44,836 nt of DNA from positions 1 through 44,836 of the forward strand of contig WHSS01000011.1 in NCBI GenBank assembly GCA_009379975.1, read 5' to 3'. Below, in pieces: positions 33,307 to 42,128 of the stretch (the stretch's first letter is position 1; each line of letters opens with the position of its first letter). The translations under genes and the position numbers were made by a program. The notes beneath the pieces are model-generated. The model was given only the letters and a program-made list of their open reading frames with translations. It ran no database searches and had not been told where the DNA came from. This DNA comes from Actinophytocola sp. (lineage in GTDB: Bacteria; Actinomycetota; Actinomycetes; Mycobacteriales; Pseudonocardiaceae).

Positions 33307-33358
33307 TGGGTCGTGAGTGCTCAAGCGTGCCCATGCAAGGTGTTTCACTCACGACACC
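33307..33358 (+). repeat. Extragenic palindromic element, family 1, copy 4
   Basis: The arms GGGTCGTGAGTG and CACTCACGACACC flank a loop of 26 nt (CTCAAGCGTG to GGTGTTT). The loop sequence differs from copies 1-3 but the length is identical. Together with copy 3 it makes a head-to-head pair. Confidence 0.8.
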
Positions 33359-33414
33359 ACGGGTGGCCGTCACCACGCTCGCGGGCCGTCACCCCGGCTG
33401 GCTACGGTGGCGGC

Positions 33415-34158
33415 ATGGATTTCGCCGCCGAGTTCACCCGACAGAACCGCCTGCTGACCGAGTTGGTCAGCGCCGCCGACCCGGACGCCGACGTGCCCAC
33501 GTGTCCCGGATGGACGCTGCGCAAGCTGGTCACCCACGTCGGCCGGGGCCACAGGTGGGCGGCCACCATCGTCCGCGAACGCGCCGATGGCCCGGTCGAC
33601 CCCAGGACGGTGGCCGACGGCAAGCCGCCCACCGAGTGGCCGGGGGCGGTGGACTGGCTGGCCAAGGCACAACAGTTGCTGTTCGATGCCGTCGAGGCGA
33701 CCGGGCCGGCGACTACTGTGTGGACCTTCACCGGCCCGCAGCCGAGCGCGTGGTGGTTCCGCCGCAGGCTGCACGAGACAGTCGTGCACCGGGCCGACGC
33801 GGCGATCGCGGCGGGTGTCGGATTCGAGGTCGAACCCGATATCGCGGCCGACTGCCTGTCGGAGTGGCTGTCCCTGGTGGCGGCGAGGCCGGTAGGCACG
33901 CCGCTGACCGAGGGAGCATCCCTGCACCTGCACGCCACGGACGAGGACCTCACCGTCGCGGGCGAGTGGATGGTGCGCGCCGCGGGCGACGTGATCACCT
34001 GGGAGCACGAGCACGCCAAGGGCACGGTCGCGGTGCGCGGTAAGGCCGCCGACCTGGCCCTCGCGATGCTGCGCAGGCTGCCCGCCGACGACCCCGGCCT
34101 CGAGATCATCGGCGACGCCGCCGTGCTGACGACCTGGCTGGACCGTACCGACTTCTGA
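33415..34158 (+). CDS. Maleylpyruvate isomerase / DinB-like family protein
   Basis: This 247-residue actinobacterial protein belongs to the family built on an N-terminal four-helix DinB-like (mycothiol maleylpyruvate isomerase) domain. Signature segments are PTCPGWTLRKLVTHVGRGHRW and WWFRRRLHETVVHRADAA, giving the His and the E-x3-H expected to bind a metal. The C-terminal 100 residues form the usual small second domain (LHLHATDEDLTVAGEWMV, then GDAAVLTTWL). The specific reaction is unknown. Mycothiol-dependent chemistry is a family-based guess. The ATG at 33415 has no Shine-Dalgarno but follows a -10-like TACGGT, so the mRNA may be leaderless. Confidence 0.82.
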   Translation: MDFAAEFTRQNRLLTELVSAADPDADVPTCPGWTLRKLVTHVGRGHRWAATIVRERADGPVDPRTVADGKPPTEWPGAVDWLAKAQQLLFDAVEATGPATTVWTFTGPQPSAWWFRRRLHETVVHRADAAIAAGVGFEVEPDIAADCLSEWLSLVAARPVGTPLTEGASLHLHATDEDLTVAGEWMVRAAGDVITWEHEHAKGTVAVRGKAADLALAMLRRLPADDPGLEIIGDAAVLTTWLDRTDF

Positions 34159-34250
34159 CACGCCGCGTTCAGTCTGTCGCTCCCCGTCGTTCGCGCCAGG
34201 TTCACGTAGCCTGGAGCATCTGCCCGTCATCCGGCGACCGGGGGATCGAC

Positions 34251-35039
34251 ATGAGCTACCTGCGTTTCGTCGCGATCGGTGACAGCTGCACCGAAGGCAT
34301 CGACGACCCCTACCCCGACGGTCGCGGGTACCGGGGCTGGGCCGATCTGGTCGCCGCCGCGCTCGCTCAGCACGAACCAGGCCTGCGCTACGCGAACCTG
34401 GCCGTCCGAGGTCGCAGGCTCGACCAGATCCACGCCGAGCAGGTACCCACGGCACGGACGCTCAGGCCTGACCTCGCGTCCGTCTTCGGTGGCGGCAATG
34501 ACGTACTGCAGGGACGATGGGATCCCGAGCGGATGGCGGCCAGCCTCGACACCTCGGTGCGGGAGCTGAGCGCGGTGGCGCGGACGGTACTGATGTTCAC
34601 CCTCCCCGACCTCCGCTGGCACCGGTTCGGCGTCAAGCGGCTACGGCGCCGGATCGCGGTGCTCAATGCCGCCGTGGCACAGATCGCGGATCGCCACGGC
34701 GCTGTGCTCATCGATGTGCGGGACGACCCGGCGACCATGGATCGGCGCTACTACGGCGCCGACCGGCTCCACCTGGGTGAACGAGGCCACCAACGGCTCG
34801 CCGCGCATGTCCTGCGGCGGATCGAGGTGCCCGCCGGGCAGCAATGGTTGACGCCGCTACCGGCGCCCGAACCCGAGCCGTTGCGCCGGAAGGCGGCCAC
34901 CGAGCTGCGGTGGCTTCGCGGGCACGCGCTGCCTGCCGCGTACGGCACGATCCGGAACCGGATGATCGGGCGTCAGCCCGGCGACGGTTTCGTGCCGAAG
35001 CTCCCGGAACTCCGGCCGTTCGGGCGGCAGGCCCAGTAG
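34251..35039 (+). CDS. SGNH/GDSL-family hydrolase
   Basis: This 262-residue protein is a predicted esterase/lipase. Block I is FVAIGDSCTEG (nucleophile Ser12). Block III is FGGGNDVLQG. Block V is DRLHLGERGH, with the catalytic Asp-x2-His. No signal peptide is present, so it is cytosolic. The C-terminal 60 residues (from PLPAPEPEPLRRK) are basic and outside the domain. The ATG at 34251 follows GGGGGATCG. TAGCCT at 34207-34212 could be its -10, giving it a promoter separate from the gene 92 bp upstream. It converges on 35052-35657. Confidence 0.9.
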   Translation: MSYLRFVAIGDSCTEGIDDPYPDGRGYRGWADLVAAALAQHEPGLRYANLAVRGRRLDQIHAEQVPTARTLRPDLASVFGGGNDVLQGRWDPERMAASLDTSVRELSAVARTVLMFTLPDLRWHRFGVKRLRRRIAVLNAAVAQIADRHGAVLIDVRDDPATMDRRYYGADRLHLGERGHQRLAAHVLRRIEVPAGQQWLTPLPAPEPEPLRRKAATELRWLRGHALPAAYGTIRNRMIGRQPGDGFVPKLPELRPFGRQAQ

Positions 35040-35051
35040 GCTCAAGACGCA

Positions 35052-35657
35052 TCAGCGATGCTCGGTGCTGTCGACGTACGGCACGAGGTCGACGTCGCGG
35101 GCCTCACGGATGTGGGGCTTGGCGATCTCGACGCCGATATAGCGGACCAGGAACCGCTTGATCTCCGACTCCATTCCGGACACCAGCCGCAGCACCGTCG
35201 ATGTGATGCCCTCGGCCTTCAGCGCGACGGTGATGTCGCGCTTGTCCGGTGGTTCGATGTCGATGACCACCCGCAACGGCTCGGCGGCCCGTGCGGTCAG
35301 CTTGAGATCGATCCGGACATCCGCCCGGAAGCGGTGATCGGTGGCGGGCAGCGACACCGTGAACCGCAGGTCGACCGGGATACTCAGCAAAAAGCGCAGC
35401 GGCTCGTCCTCCGACGTCCGGCTGACGCTCGGATCGCCGATCTTGCCGTTCGCGGTCACCTTCGCGATCTTGGCGGGACCGGCTCCGATCGGGCCGAACT
35501 CGACCGGCTTTCCGGTCAGGCCCGACACCCCGGCCTTGATGCGGTCGATCGTGACGGCGTGCAGAAAGAAGCTGCGCCCGAACGCCTCGTACGAGCAGAA
35601 TTCGGCATCCGGCACACCGCCCGGTTCGCCATCGTGTGTGCTCACAGCCACAGACAC
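35052..35657 (-). CDS. Conserved hypothetical actinobacterial protein
   Basis: I do not recognise a named family. The 201-residue product has no signal peptide or membrane segment. It is beta-rich with alternating polar and hydrophobic residues (LRFLLSIPVDLRFTVSLP, RADVRIDLKLTARAAEPLRV). It ends in an amphipathic helix region (SGMESEIKRFLVRYIGVEIA), suggesting an elongated beta fold with a C-terminal helix, perhaps lipid- or membrane-associated. The start is GTG at 35657. It lies 59 bp downstream of ktrB (35717) on the same strand and may be on that transcript. Confidence 0.75.
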   Translation of the reverse strand: MSVAVSTHDGEPGGVPDAEFCSYEAFGRSFFLHAVTIDRIKAGVSGLTGKPVEFGPIGAGPAKIAKVTANGKIGDPSVSRTSEDEPLRFLLSIPVDLRFTVSLPATDHRFRADVRIDLKLTARAAEPLRVVIDIEPPDKRDITVALKAEGITSTVLRLVSGMESEIKRFLVRYIGVEIAKPHIREARDVDLVPYVDSTEHR

Positions 35658-35716
35658 TACCTACTCGCGCGTAAAATCAGCAGCCATCGGCCCGTACGAT
35701 CGGGTGGCGTGCCGGG

Positions 35717-37138
35717 TCAGCCGACGATGGGCCTGCTCTCGGGTAGCTCGTAGCGCCGGGGCCGGTCACGCAGTGCCAGCGCGGTCGCCGCGGTGATCGG
35801 GCCCAGCCTGCCGATGAACATCAGCAACGTGATGATCACCTCGCCTGCCGACCCCAGTTCGCCGGTGATTCCCGCTGACAGCCCCACCGTGCCGAAGGCC
35901 GAGACGACCTCGAAGAGCACCCGGTCCATGGTGTGATCGGTGATCGCCAGCAGGGCGATGGTCGCCGTCATCACGACGCCGACGCCGATCAGCGCGATCG
36001 TCAGCGCCTGCCGCTGCACGGACGCCGACAGCTTGCGGCCCATGACGTGGACCGACGGCTCGCCACGGACCTCTGCGGCGATGACGAAGGCCAGCAGCGC
36101 GAACGTGGTTACCTTGATACCGCCCGCGGTGCCGGCGCTACCCCCGCCGATGAACATCAGCACGTCGGTCAACAGCAGCGTCGCGGGGTTCATGTCGCCG
36201 ACGACGAGGCTGTTGAACCCCGCGGTGCGGGGCATCACCGCCATGAAGAACCCGGAAAGCAGTTTGTCTCCGACCCCCAGCGGTCCCATCGTGTCGGGAT
36301 TGCTCCATTCAGCCGCCGTGATGAACACGAAGCCGACGACCAGCAGGGCACCGGTGGTCAACAGGGTGATCTTGGTGTGCAGCGTCCAAGCTCGTGGCTT
36401 GCGGGCGCGGCGGGCGAGTTCGAACAACACCGGGAAGCCGATCCCGCCGCAGATCACCGCGATCGCGACGGTGATGGAGATCCACGGGTCGGAAACGAAG
36501 TCTTCGAGGCTGTTGGCGTAGAGCGAGAACCCGGCGTTGTTGAACGCGGAAATCGCGTGGAACACGCCGAAGTACGCGGCTTTGCCGAAGGACTCGCCGT
36601 CGCCGGTGATCAGGCGCACTGTGAAGATGATGGCCACCACGATCTCGAAGGCCACGCTGATCTTGAGCACACCCGCGACCACCTGGCGGACCTCGCCGAG
36701 ACCGAGGCTCTTCGTCTCCGCCTGCGCGGTGAGTTGCATCCTGAGGCCGAAGCGGCGGGCGACCAGTAGCCCCAGCAGCGACGCCATGGTCATGATGCCG
36801 AGCCCGCCGACCTGGATGAGCCCCAGAATGACCACTTCGCCGAAGGTCGAGAAGTAGTCCGGCGTGCTTTCCACGATCAAGCCCGTGACACAGACCGCCG
36901 AGGTCGAGGTGAACAGCGCGGTGACGAACCCGGCGCTCTGTCCCGTCTCGGTCGCGAAAGGCAGCGACAGCAGCACCGTGCCGAGCAGGATGGCCCCTGC
37001 GAACCCGGTCAACACCGCGCGCGCCGGATGCCCGCGCGAGGGGAGCAACCGTCCACTGATCCCGGGCAGGCGGCGCTCACGCCGGGGTGCCGCGATCGAC
37101 CGCCCCAAATGCCGCTCCTTCAGACGCGCCCAACGCAC
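35717..37138 (-). CDS. ktrB: KtrB/TrkH-type potassium channel subunit (copy 1)
   Basis: This 473-residue membrane protein is a four-fold-repeat potassium translocator. The four pore-loop filter segments are visible: STSAVCVTGLIV, HAISAFNNAGFSLY, MPRTAGFNSLV and SAFGTVGLSAG. Gating-loop glycines occur in IGGGSAGTAGGIKVTTFAL. The basic N-terminus before the first helix carries ILxSRGHPxRA-like LLPSRGHPARAVL, almost identical to the second copy at 40544. It lies 126 bp downstream of kdpE on the same strand. Its RCK partner is likely the protein at 25761-26429. It is similar in length to copy 2, so the pair arose by duplication. Confidence 0.93.
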   Translation of the reverse strand: MRWARLKERHLGRSIAAPRRERRLPGISGRLLPSRGHPARAVLTGFAGAILLGTVLLSLPFATETGQSAGFVTALFTSTSAVCVTGLIVESTPDYFSTFGEVVILGLIQVGGLGIMTMASLLGLLVARRFGLRMQLTAQAETKSLGLGEVRQVVAGVLKISVAFEIVVAIIFTVRLITGDGESFGKAAYFGVFHAISAFNNAGFSLYANSLEDFVSDPWISITVAIAVICGGIGFPVLFELARRARKPRAWTLHTKITLLTTGALLVVGFVFITAAEWSNPDTMGPLGVGDKLLSGFFMAVMPRTAGFNSLVVGDMNPATLLLTDVLMFIGGGSAGTAGGIKVTTFALLAFVIAAEVRGEPSVHVMGRKLSASVQRQALTIALIGVGVVMTATIALLAITDHTMDRVLFEVVSAFGTVGLSAGITGELGSAGEVIITLLMFIGRLGPITAATALALRDRPRRYELPESRPIVG

Positions 37139-37264
37139 GGTCAGTTCGACCGCGCATCACGATGGAACCTCGCCTCGCCCAGAGCGGCAGCGGTCCTGAC
37201 GGTTTACTGACGCCGCGAGCCGCGATCTTGACGGCTTCTTGACGCCCGTGTGGTACGGCTCGCT

Positions 37265-37945
37265 TCAGGGGCGATAGCGGTAGCCCATGCCGGGCTCGGT
37301 GAGCAGATGCACGGGATGCGCGGGCTCCGCCTCGAGCTTGCGCCGCAACTGAGCCATGTACTGCCGCAGGTAGTGGGTCTCGGACCGGTAGCGCGGACCC
37401 CATACCTGCTGCAGCAGGTGTTGCTGGCTGACCAGTTTGCCCGGATTGCGCACCAGGATCTCCAGCAGTTGCCATTCGGTCGGCGTCAACCGCACTTCGG
37501 CTCCGTCCTCTTCCCGGACGACGCGGCTGGCGATGTCGACGACACGGGAACCGATGCAGACCACGGGGCCGTCTTCGCTCGTGGCGGGGAGCCTGCGGGT
37601 CACCGCGCGCACCCTGGCGAGCAACTCGTCGACCCCGAACGGCTTAGTGACGTAGTCGTCCGCGCCGGCGTCGAGTGCGGCGACCTTGTCCTGGCTGGTC
37701 GCCCTGCCGGAGAGCACGATGATCGGCACCGCCGTCCAGCCGCGCAGGCCGCGGATGACGTCCGCGCCGTCCATATCGGGCAGACCAAGGTCGAGGACGA
37801 CGAGGTCGGGCGGATGGTCCACCGCACTGCGCAACGCCGCGGCGCCATCCGCGGCGACATCGACGGCGTAGTCGCGGGCACGCAGGTTGATCCGCAACGC
37901 GCGCAGGATCTGCGGGTCGTCGTCGACGACGAGGATGCGCGTCAT
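37265..37945 (-). CDS. kdpE: Response regulator KdpE
   Basis: This 226-residue OmpR-type regulator has a receiver domain (acidic VVDDD, phosphoacceptor Asp52 in VVLDLGLPDMDG, switch Thr/Ser and Lys in YVTKPFG). A winged-helix DNA-binding domain follows (VRLTPTEWQLLEILVRNPGK to RYRSETHYLRQYMAQLRRKLE), matching KdpE. Its ATG overlaps the kdpD stop by 4 bp (ATGA), so the pair is translationally coupled. In most bacteria KdpE activates kdpFABC. No kdpFABC is present here, and the nearest targets are the flanking ktrB genes. Confidence 0.95.
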   Translation of the reverse strand: MTRILVVDDDPQILRALRINLRARDYAVDVAADGAAALRSAVDHPPDLVVLDLGLPDMDGADVIRGLRGWTAVPIIVLSGRATSQDKVAALDAGADDYVTKPFGVDELLARVRAVTRRLPATSEDGPVVCIGSRVVDIASRVVREEDGAEVRLTPTEWQLLEILVRNPGKLVSQQHLLQQVWGPRYRSETHYLRQYMAQLRRKLEAEPAHPVHLLTEPGMGYRYRP

Positions 37946-40506
37946 ACCAGCTCCGCCTGCGCGGCCGTGCGACCTGGCGCGTCTGCCGAGACGAGCGTCA
38001 GCACCATGGTGAGGCCCCCGCCGGGGGTCGTCTCCGGCCGCAATGTGCCGCCCATGGCTTCGGCGAGCCCGCTGGACAGCGCGAGCCCGAGCCCCACACC
38101 GGTGTGCTTGTTACGGTCGCCGAGCCGCTGGAACGGCAGGAACATCTCGTCCCGCTGATGCTCCGGGATGCCTGGACCGCGGTCGACCATGCGCAGTTCG
38201 ACCGACCCCGCGTGCCTGCTCGCGGTGATCACCGGTGGCCGGTCACCCGGGCTGAAGCGCAGGGCGTTGGCCAGCACGTTGACGAGAATCCGCTCCAGCA
38301 GGCCGGGATCGGCGACGACGGCGGGCAGGTCCTCCGGTATGTGCAAGCGCACCGCCCTGCCCTGCGGACCGAGTTCGTCCAGCGCACGCGGCACCACTTC
38401 TTCCAGGCCAACCGCGGTCGAGGACACACCGAGCACGCCCGCCTGCAGCCTGCTCATGTCCAGCAGGTTCGCGACCAGCCTGCTGAGCCGGTCGAGCGAC
38501 TCATCCGCGGTGGCCAGCAGTTCGGCACGGTCATCGTCGGAGAAGGCGATCTCGGAGTTGCGCAGGCTCGTCACCGACGCCTTGGCCGAGGCGAGCGGCG
38601 TGCGCAGGTCGTGGCTGACCGCGGCGAGCAGCGCGGTCCGCATCTTGTCGGCTTCGGTGAGCGGCCGTACGGCGGCGGCTTCCTCCGCGAGTCGCTGCTG
38701 CCGCAAGGCTATCGCGGCTTGCGCGGCGAAGGCCTCGGCGATGTGCTGATCGGCGGCGGGCAGCCGCTGCCCGCTCAGCACCAGGACGACGTCGTCATCG
38801 GCCGGTACCGCGGCATCACTGTCGGCGGGGGTCACGGCGGGCTGCTTGCCGACCGTCGCGACGATTCGCCACGCCGGATCATCGCTCCCCGCGCCCGGCC
38901 GCTGCGGCGCGTCGGGATCGCGCTCCAGCACGGTCACGGTGTCCAGGCCGAACGTCTCGCGCAGCCGCTCCAGTAACGCCGTCATCGGCCGTTCCCCGCC
39001 GAGCACACTGCCTGCCACGGTCGCCAGCAACTGGGCGTCGGCGCTGGCCCGTGCGGCGTCCCGGGAACGGCGCGCGGCCAGGTCCACCATCGCGCTGACC
39101 GACACCGCCACGACCAGGAAGATGACCAGCGCGAGGACCTCGTCCAGGTCGGCGATGATCAACGTGTAGCGCGGTTCGGTGAAGAAGAAGTTCAGCTGGA
39201 GAAAGCCCGCCGTCGCGGCGACCAGGGCGGGCCACAACCCGCCGACCAGGGTCACGGCGATGACCGCGGCCAGGACGACGAGCACGTCGGTGGGCAACAG
39301 GATCTGATCCCGCAGCAGCAGCAACATCATCGTCACCGGTGGCAACCCGAAGATGGCGAGCCCGAAGCCGGTGAGGCGCCGGGTGCTCGACAGGGCCGAC
39401 TTGGTTCGCTCCCTGCGCCGCGGCGAGCCCACCTCGGAGTGGGTGACCAGATGGACGTCGATCGGGCCGGAACGCGAGGTGACGGTGACGCCTATACCCG
39501 GCGACAGGATCTGCGCGAAACGACCCCGGCGGCTGGCGCCGATGACCAGCTGAGTCGCGCCCTTCGCCCGCGCGAAGTCGAGCAGGGCTTCCGGTACGTC
39601 ACGCCCGGCGACCTGATGGAACGTGCCGCCGAGGCCTTCGACGAGCAGCCGGTGTTTGGCGAGCATCGCCGGGTCACCGTCGGCGAGGTCATCGCTGCGC
39701 GTGACGTAGACGGCCAGCAGGTCGGCAACCTTGCCTCGCCCCGCAATGCGCGCGCCACGGCGGATCAGCGTTTCGCCTTCCGGGCCGCCCGCGAGCGCGA
39801 CGACCACCCGCTCACGGGCCTCCAACGGTCCACCGATGCCCTGCTCGGCGCGGTAGCGTTCCAGCTGCTCGTCCACCTTGTCGGCGAGCCACAGCAACGC
39901 GAGTTCGCGGAGCGCGGTCAGATTCCCGACACGGAAGTAGTTGCCGAGTGCGGCGTCGATCTCCTCCGGGGTGAACACGTTGCCATGGGCCATCCGCCTG
40001 CGCAGCGCCTCTGGCGTCATGTCGACGAGCTCGACCTGCTCGGCGTCCCGGACCACCTCATCGGGAATCGTCTCCCGTTCCTCGACGCCGGTAACCTGGG
40101 CGACCACGTCGTGGAGGAAGTCGAGGTGCTGGATGTTCAGCGTGGAGAGCACCGTGATGCCGGCGTCGAGCAGCTCATGAACGTCCTGCCACCGCTTGGC
40201 GTTGCGGCAGCCGGCGGCATTGCTGTGGGCCAGCTCGTCGACGACGGCGACCTCGGGACGCCGGGCCAGCACCGCGTCGACGTCCATCTCCTCGAACGCG
40301 GCGCCGTCATCCTCGACGGTGATGCTGCCGATGACCTCGAGATCCCCGATCCGCTCCGCGACGGCCTGCCTGCCGTGCGGCTCGACGAAACCGATGACGA
40401 CATCCGCGCCGCGGCCGGCGCGCCGGTGCGCCTCGGACAGCATCGCGTAGGTCTTGCCCACCCCGGGGGCCGCTCCCAGGTAGAGCCGGAGCTCACCACG
40501 CTTCAT
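37942..40506 (-). CDS. kdpD: Sensor histidine kinase KdpD
   Basis: This 854-residue sensor has the full KdpD architecture. The N-terminal KdpD domain carries a Walker A-like LYLGAAPGVGKTYAMLSEAH. A Usp-like domain (about 230-370), four closely spaced membrane helices (from GFGLAIFGLPPVTMMLLLL), a GAF-like region and HisKA with His632 in AVSHDLRTPLAS follow. It ends with an HATPase domain (NVLANALRFSPGD, RMVDRGPGIPEH, GVGLGLALSSGL). I chose the ATG at 40506 (MKRGELRLYLG) behind GGAAG. It starts 37 bp after the stop of ktrB copy 2, which makes a ktrB-kdpD-kdpE transcription unit. The KdpD domain and Usp region respond to K+ and, in some species, c-di-AMP. Confidence 0.95.
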   Translation of the reverse strand: MKRGELRLYLGAAPGVGKTYAMLSEAHRRAGRGADVVIGFVEPHGRQAVAERIGDLEVIGSITVEDDGAAFEEMDVDAVLARRPEVAVVDELAHSNAAGCRNAKRWQDVHELLDAGITVLSTLNIQHLDFLHDVVAQVTGVEERETIPDEVVRDAEQVELVDMTPEALRRRMAHGNVFTPEEIDAALGNYFRVGNLTALRELALLWLADKVDEQLERYRAEQGIGGPLEARERVVVALAGGPEGETLIRRGARIAGRGKVADLLAVYVTRSDDLADGDPAMLAKHRLLVEGLGGTFHQVAGRDVPEALLDFARAKGATQLVIGASRRGRFAQILSPGIGVTVTSRSGPIDVHLVTHSEVGSPRRRERTKSALSSTRRLTGFGLAIFGLPPVTMMLLLLRDQILLPTDVLVVLAAVIAVTLVGGLWPALVAATAGFLQLNFFFTEPRYTLIIADLDEVLALVIFLVVAVSVSAMVDLAARRSRDAARASADAQLLATVAGSVLGGERPMTALLERLRETFGLDTVTVLERDPDAPQRPGAGSDDPAWRIVATVGKQPAVTPADSDAAVPADDDVVLVLSGQRLPAADQHIAEAFAAQAAIALRQQRLAEEAAAVRPLTEADKMRTALLAAVSHDLRTPLASAKASVTSLRNSEIAFSDDDRAELLATADESLDRLSRLVANLLDMSRLQAGVLGVSSTAVGLEEVVPRALDELGPQGRAVRLHIPEDLPAVVADPGLLERILVNVLANALRFSPGDRPPVITASRHAGSVELRMVDRGPGIPEHQRDEMFLPFQRLGDRNKHTGVGLGLALSSGLAEAMGGTLRPETTPGGGLTMVLTLVSADAPGRTAAQAELV

Positions 40507-40543
40507 AGCGACATCTTCCACTCGACGACGCCCGCGAGCAGCA

Positions 40544-41935
40544 TCAGCCCACGATCGGCCGCTCCTCCGGAAGCTCATACCGGCGGGGCCGATCACGCAG
40601 CGCGAGCGCGGTGGCCAGCGTGATGGGGCCTAGGCGCCCGATGAACATCAGCACGGACATCATGACGTGCATGGCCGGGTCCAGATCGGCGGTGATCCCG
40701 GTGCTCAGCCCGACATTGCAGACCGCGGAGATCGACTCGAAGAGCACATCGTCGAGGCTGAACTCGGACAGCGTCAGCATGGTGATCGTGGTGATCATGA
40801 CCAGCCCGACGGTGAGCAAGGCGATGGTCAGCGCCTGCCGCTGCACGCTGGCCGCGAGCCGCTTGCCCATGACGTGCACCGTCGGCTCACCGCGAATCTC
40901 GGCAAGGATCACGAACGCGAGCAACGCGAAGGTCGTCACCTTGATGCCGGCCGCCGTACTCGCACTACCGCCGCCGATGAACATCAGCACGTCGGTGAAC
41001 AGCAACGATGACGACTGCATGTCACCGGTATCCACGCTGTTGAAACCGCTCGAGCGGGGCATGGTCGCCGCGAAGAAGCCCGCGAGCAGCTTCCCGCCGA
41101 CACCCAGCTCCCCCATGGTTTTGGCGTTGGTCCATTCGGAGACGGTGATATACACGAAGCCGATGACCAGCAGGGCGCCGCTGGTGAGCACGGTGATCTT
41201 GGTGTGCACCGTCCATCGCACCTTGCCACGGAAACGGCGGCCGATCTCGAACAGAACTGGGAAGCCCAGCCCGCCGATGATCACCGCGAAGATCACCGCG
41301 ACTGAGATCCACGGGTCGCTCACGAACCTGGACATGCTGTCGCTGTAGAGCGAGAACCCGGCGTTGTTGAACGCCGAGACGCCGTGGAACACACCCGAAT
41401 ACAGCGCTTCGCCGAACTCGTAGTCGTACTTGAGCATCAATCGCCCGGTAAACACCACGGCGACGAGGACCTCGACGGTCAAACTGATCAGAATGATTCT
41501 GCGAACGACACCTCGGACTTCGCCGAGGTCGAGGCTCTTGGTCTCGCGCTGCGCGGAGAGCTGCATCCGCAGCCCGAATCGCCGGGAGATCAGCAGCACC
41601 AGCATCGAAGCGGCAGTCATGATGCCCAGCCCGCCGAGCTGAATGAGTACCAGGATGGTGATCTCGCCGAAGGTCGACCAGTGCTCGCCGGTGTCGACGA
41701 CGATCAGTCCGGTGATGCACACCGCGGAGGTCGCCGTGAACAGCGCTCTCACCACGTCGGTGGACTGACCGGCCTCGGTCGCGAAGGGCATCATCAGCAG
41801 CACCGTGCCGAGCGCGATGGTCGCCACGAACCCGGCCAGCATCGCGCGCGACGGGTGCCCGCGCGAGGGCAGGATCCGCCGGATCGCCGCGCGCACCCCC
41901 CTGGTGTGCGGGGGATCCGCGATCTCACGTGCCAA
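40544..41935 (-). CDS. ktrB: KtrB/TrkH-type potassium channel subunit (copy 2)
   Basis: This 463-residue paralogue of the channel at 35717 has filter segments ATSAVCITGLIV, GVSAFNNAGFSLY, MPRSSGFNSV and SAVCNVGLSTG. It also has the gating segment IGGGSASTAAGIKVTTFAL and the same C-terminal RDRPRRYELPEERPIVG. It begins with TTG at 41935, 11 bp after CAGGAG. It heads a minus-strand unit with kdpD and kdpE. The duplication retains high identity at both ends, and the ends could recombine. Divergent from a tetR gene. Confidence 0.93.
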   Translation of the reverse strand: MAREIADPPHTRGVRAAIRRILPSRGHPSRAMLAGFVATIALGTVLLMMPFATEAGQSTDVVRALFTATSAVCITGLIVVDTGEHWSTFGEITILVLIQLGGLGIMTAASMLVLLISRRFGLRMQLSAQRETKSLDLGEVRGVVRRIILISLTVEVLVAVVFTGRLMLKYDYEFGEALYSGVFHGVSAFNNAGFSLYSDSMSRFVSDPWISVAVIFAVIIGGLGFPVLFEIGRRFRGKVRWTVHTKITVLTSGALLVIGFVYITVSEWTNAKTMGELGVGGKLLAGFFAATMPRSSGFNSVDTGDMQSSSLLFTDVLMFIGGGSASTAAGIKVTTFALLAFVILAEIRGEPTVHVMGKRLAASVQRQALTIALLTVGLVMITTITMLTLSEFSLDDVLFESISAVCNVGLSTGITADLDPAMHVMMSVLMFIGRLGPITLATALALRDRPRRYELPEERPIVG

Positions 41936-42087
41936 AAGCTCGCTCCTGATAGATGCGGCCAGAGGCGTCCCTACGGCCGCGAGTGACGATACAACTCCAC
42001 GAGCCCGATATCGGCAGCGACTGACCGTTGACCAGCGCGAGTAGCGGCTTGAGTGACGGACGATCCGGGCAGATCACCCGCCGCGCG

Positions 42088-42121
42088 GACAACTTGTCAA
42101 TGACTAGATTTCGCGTAGGCT
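42088..42121 (+). promoter_or_regulatory. Promoter with overlapping palindrome for the leaderless tetR
   Basis: TTGTCA (42094-42099) and TAGGCT (42116-42121) are separated by 16 bp, with the ATG 7 bp after the -10, so the message would be leaderless. The perfect palindrome GACAA-C-TTGTC (42088-42098) overlaps the -35 and is a likely autoregulatory operator. Confidence 0.5.
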
Positions 42122-42128
42122 GCGACGC

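Larger units (their letters stand above)
32981..33414. other. Gene-free divergent region containing two family-1 repeats
   Basis: About 430 bp separate the LVIVD-2 start from the next plus-strand gene. Apart from the two back-to-back palindromes (33248-33299 and 33307-33358) and presumed promoters, nothing is recognisable. A lower-GC stretch at 33030-33110 follows the LVIVD-2 promoter region. TACGGT at 33403-33408, 6 bp before the ATG at 33415, looks like a -10 for a leaderless transcript. Confidence 0.6.

Noticed and set aside
29984..33358. CRISPR array formed by the repeated GTCGTGAGTG units
   Set aside because: Copies are dispersed palindromic hairpins with 26-nt internal loops, not regularly spaced direct repeats, and no cas genes are nearby.
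33258..34043. 261-codon frame overlapping the DinB-like gene
   Set aside because: Very Arg/Gly-rich shadow of the gene at 33415, with no domain.
41936..42128. ydaO riboswitch upstream of ktrB copy 2
   Set aside because: Potassium genes are known ydaO targets, but no matching conserved blocks are present in this 193-bp gap.
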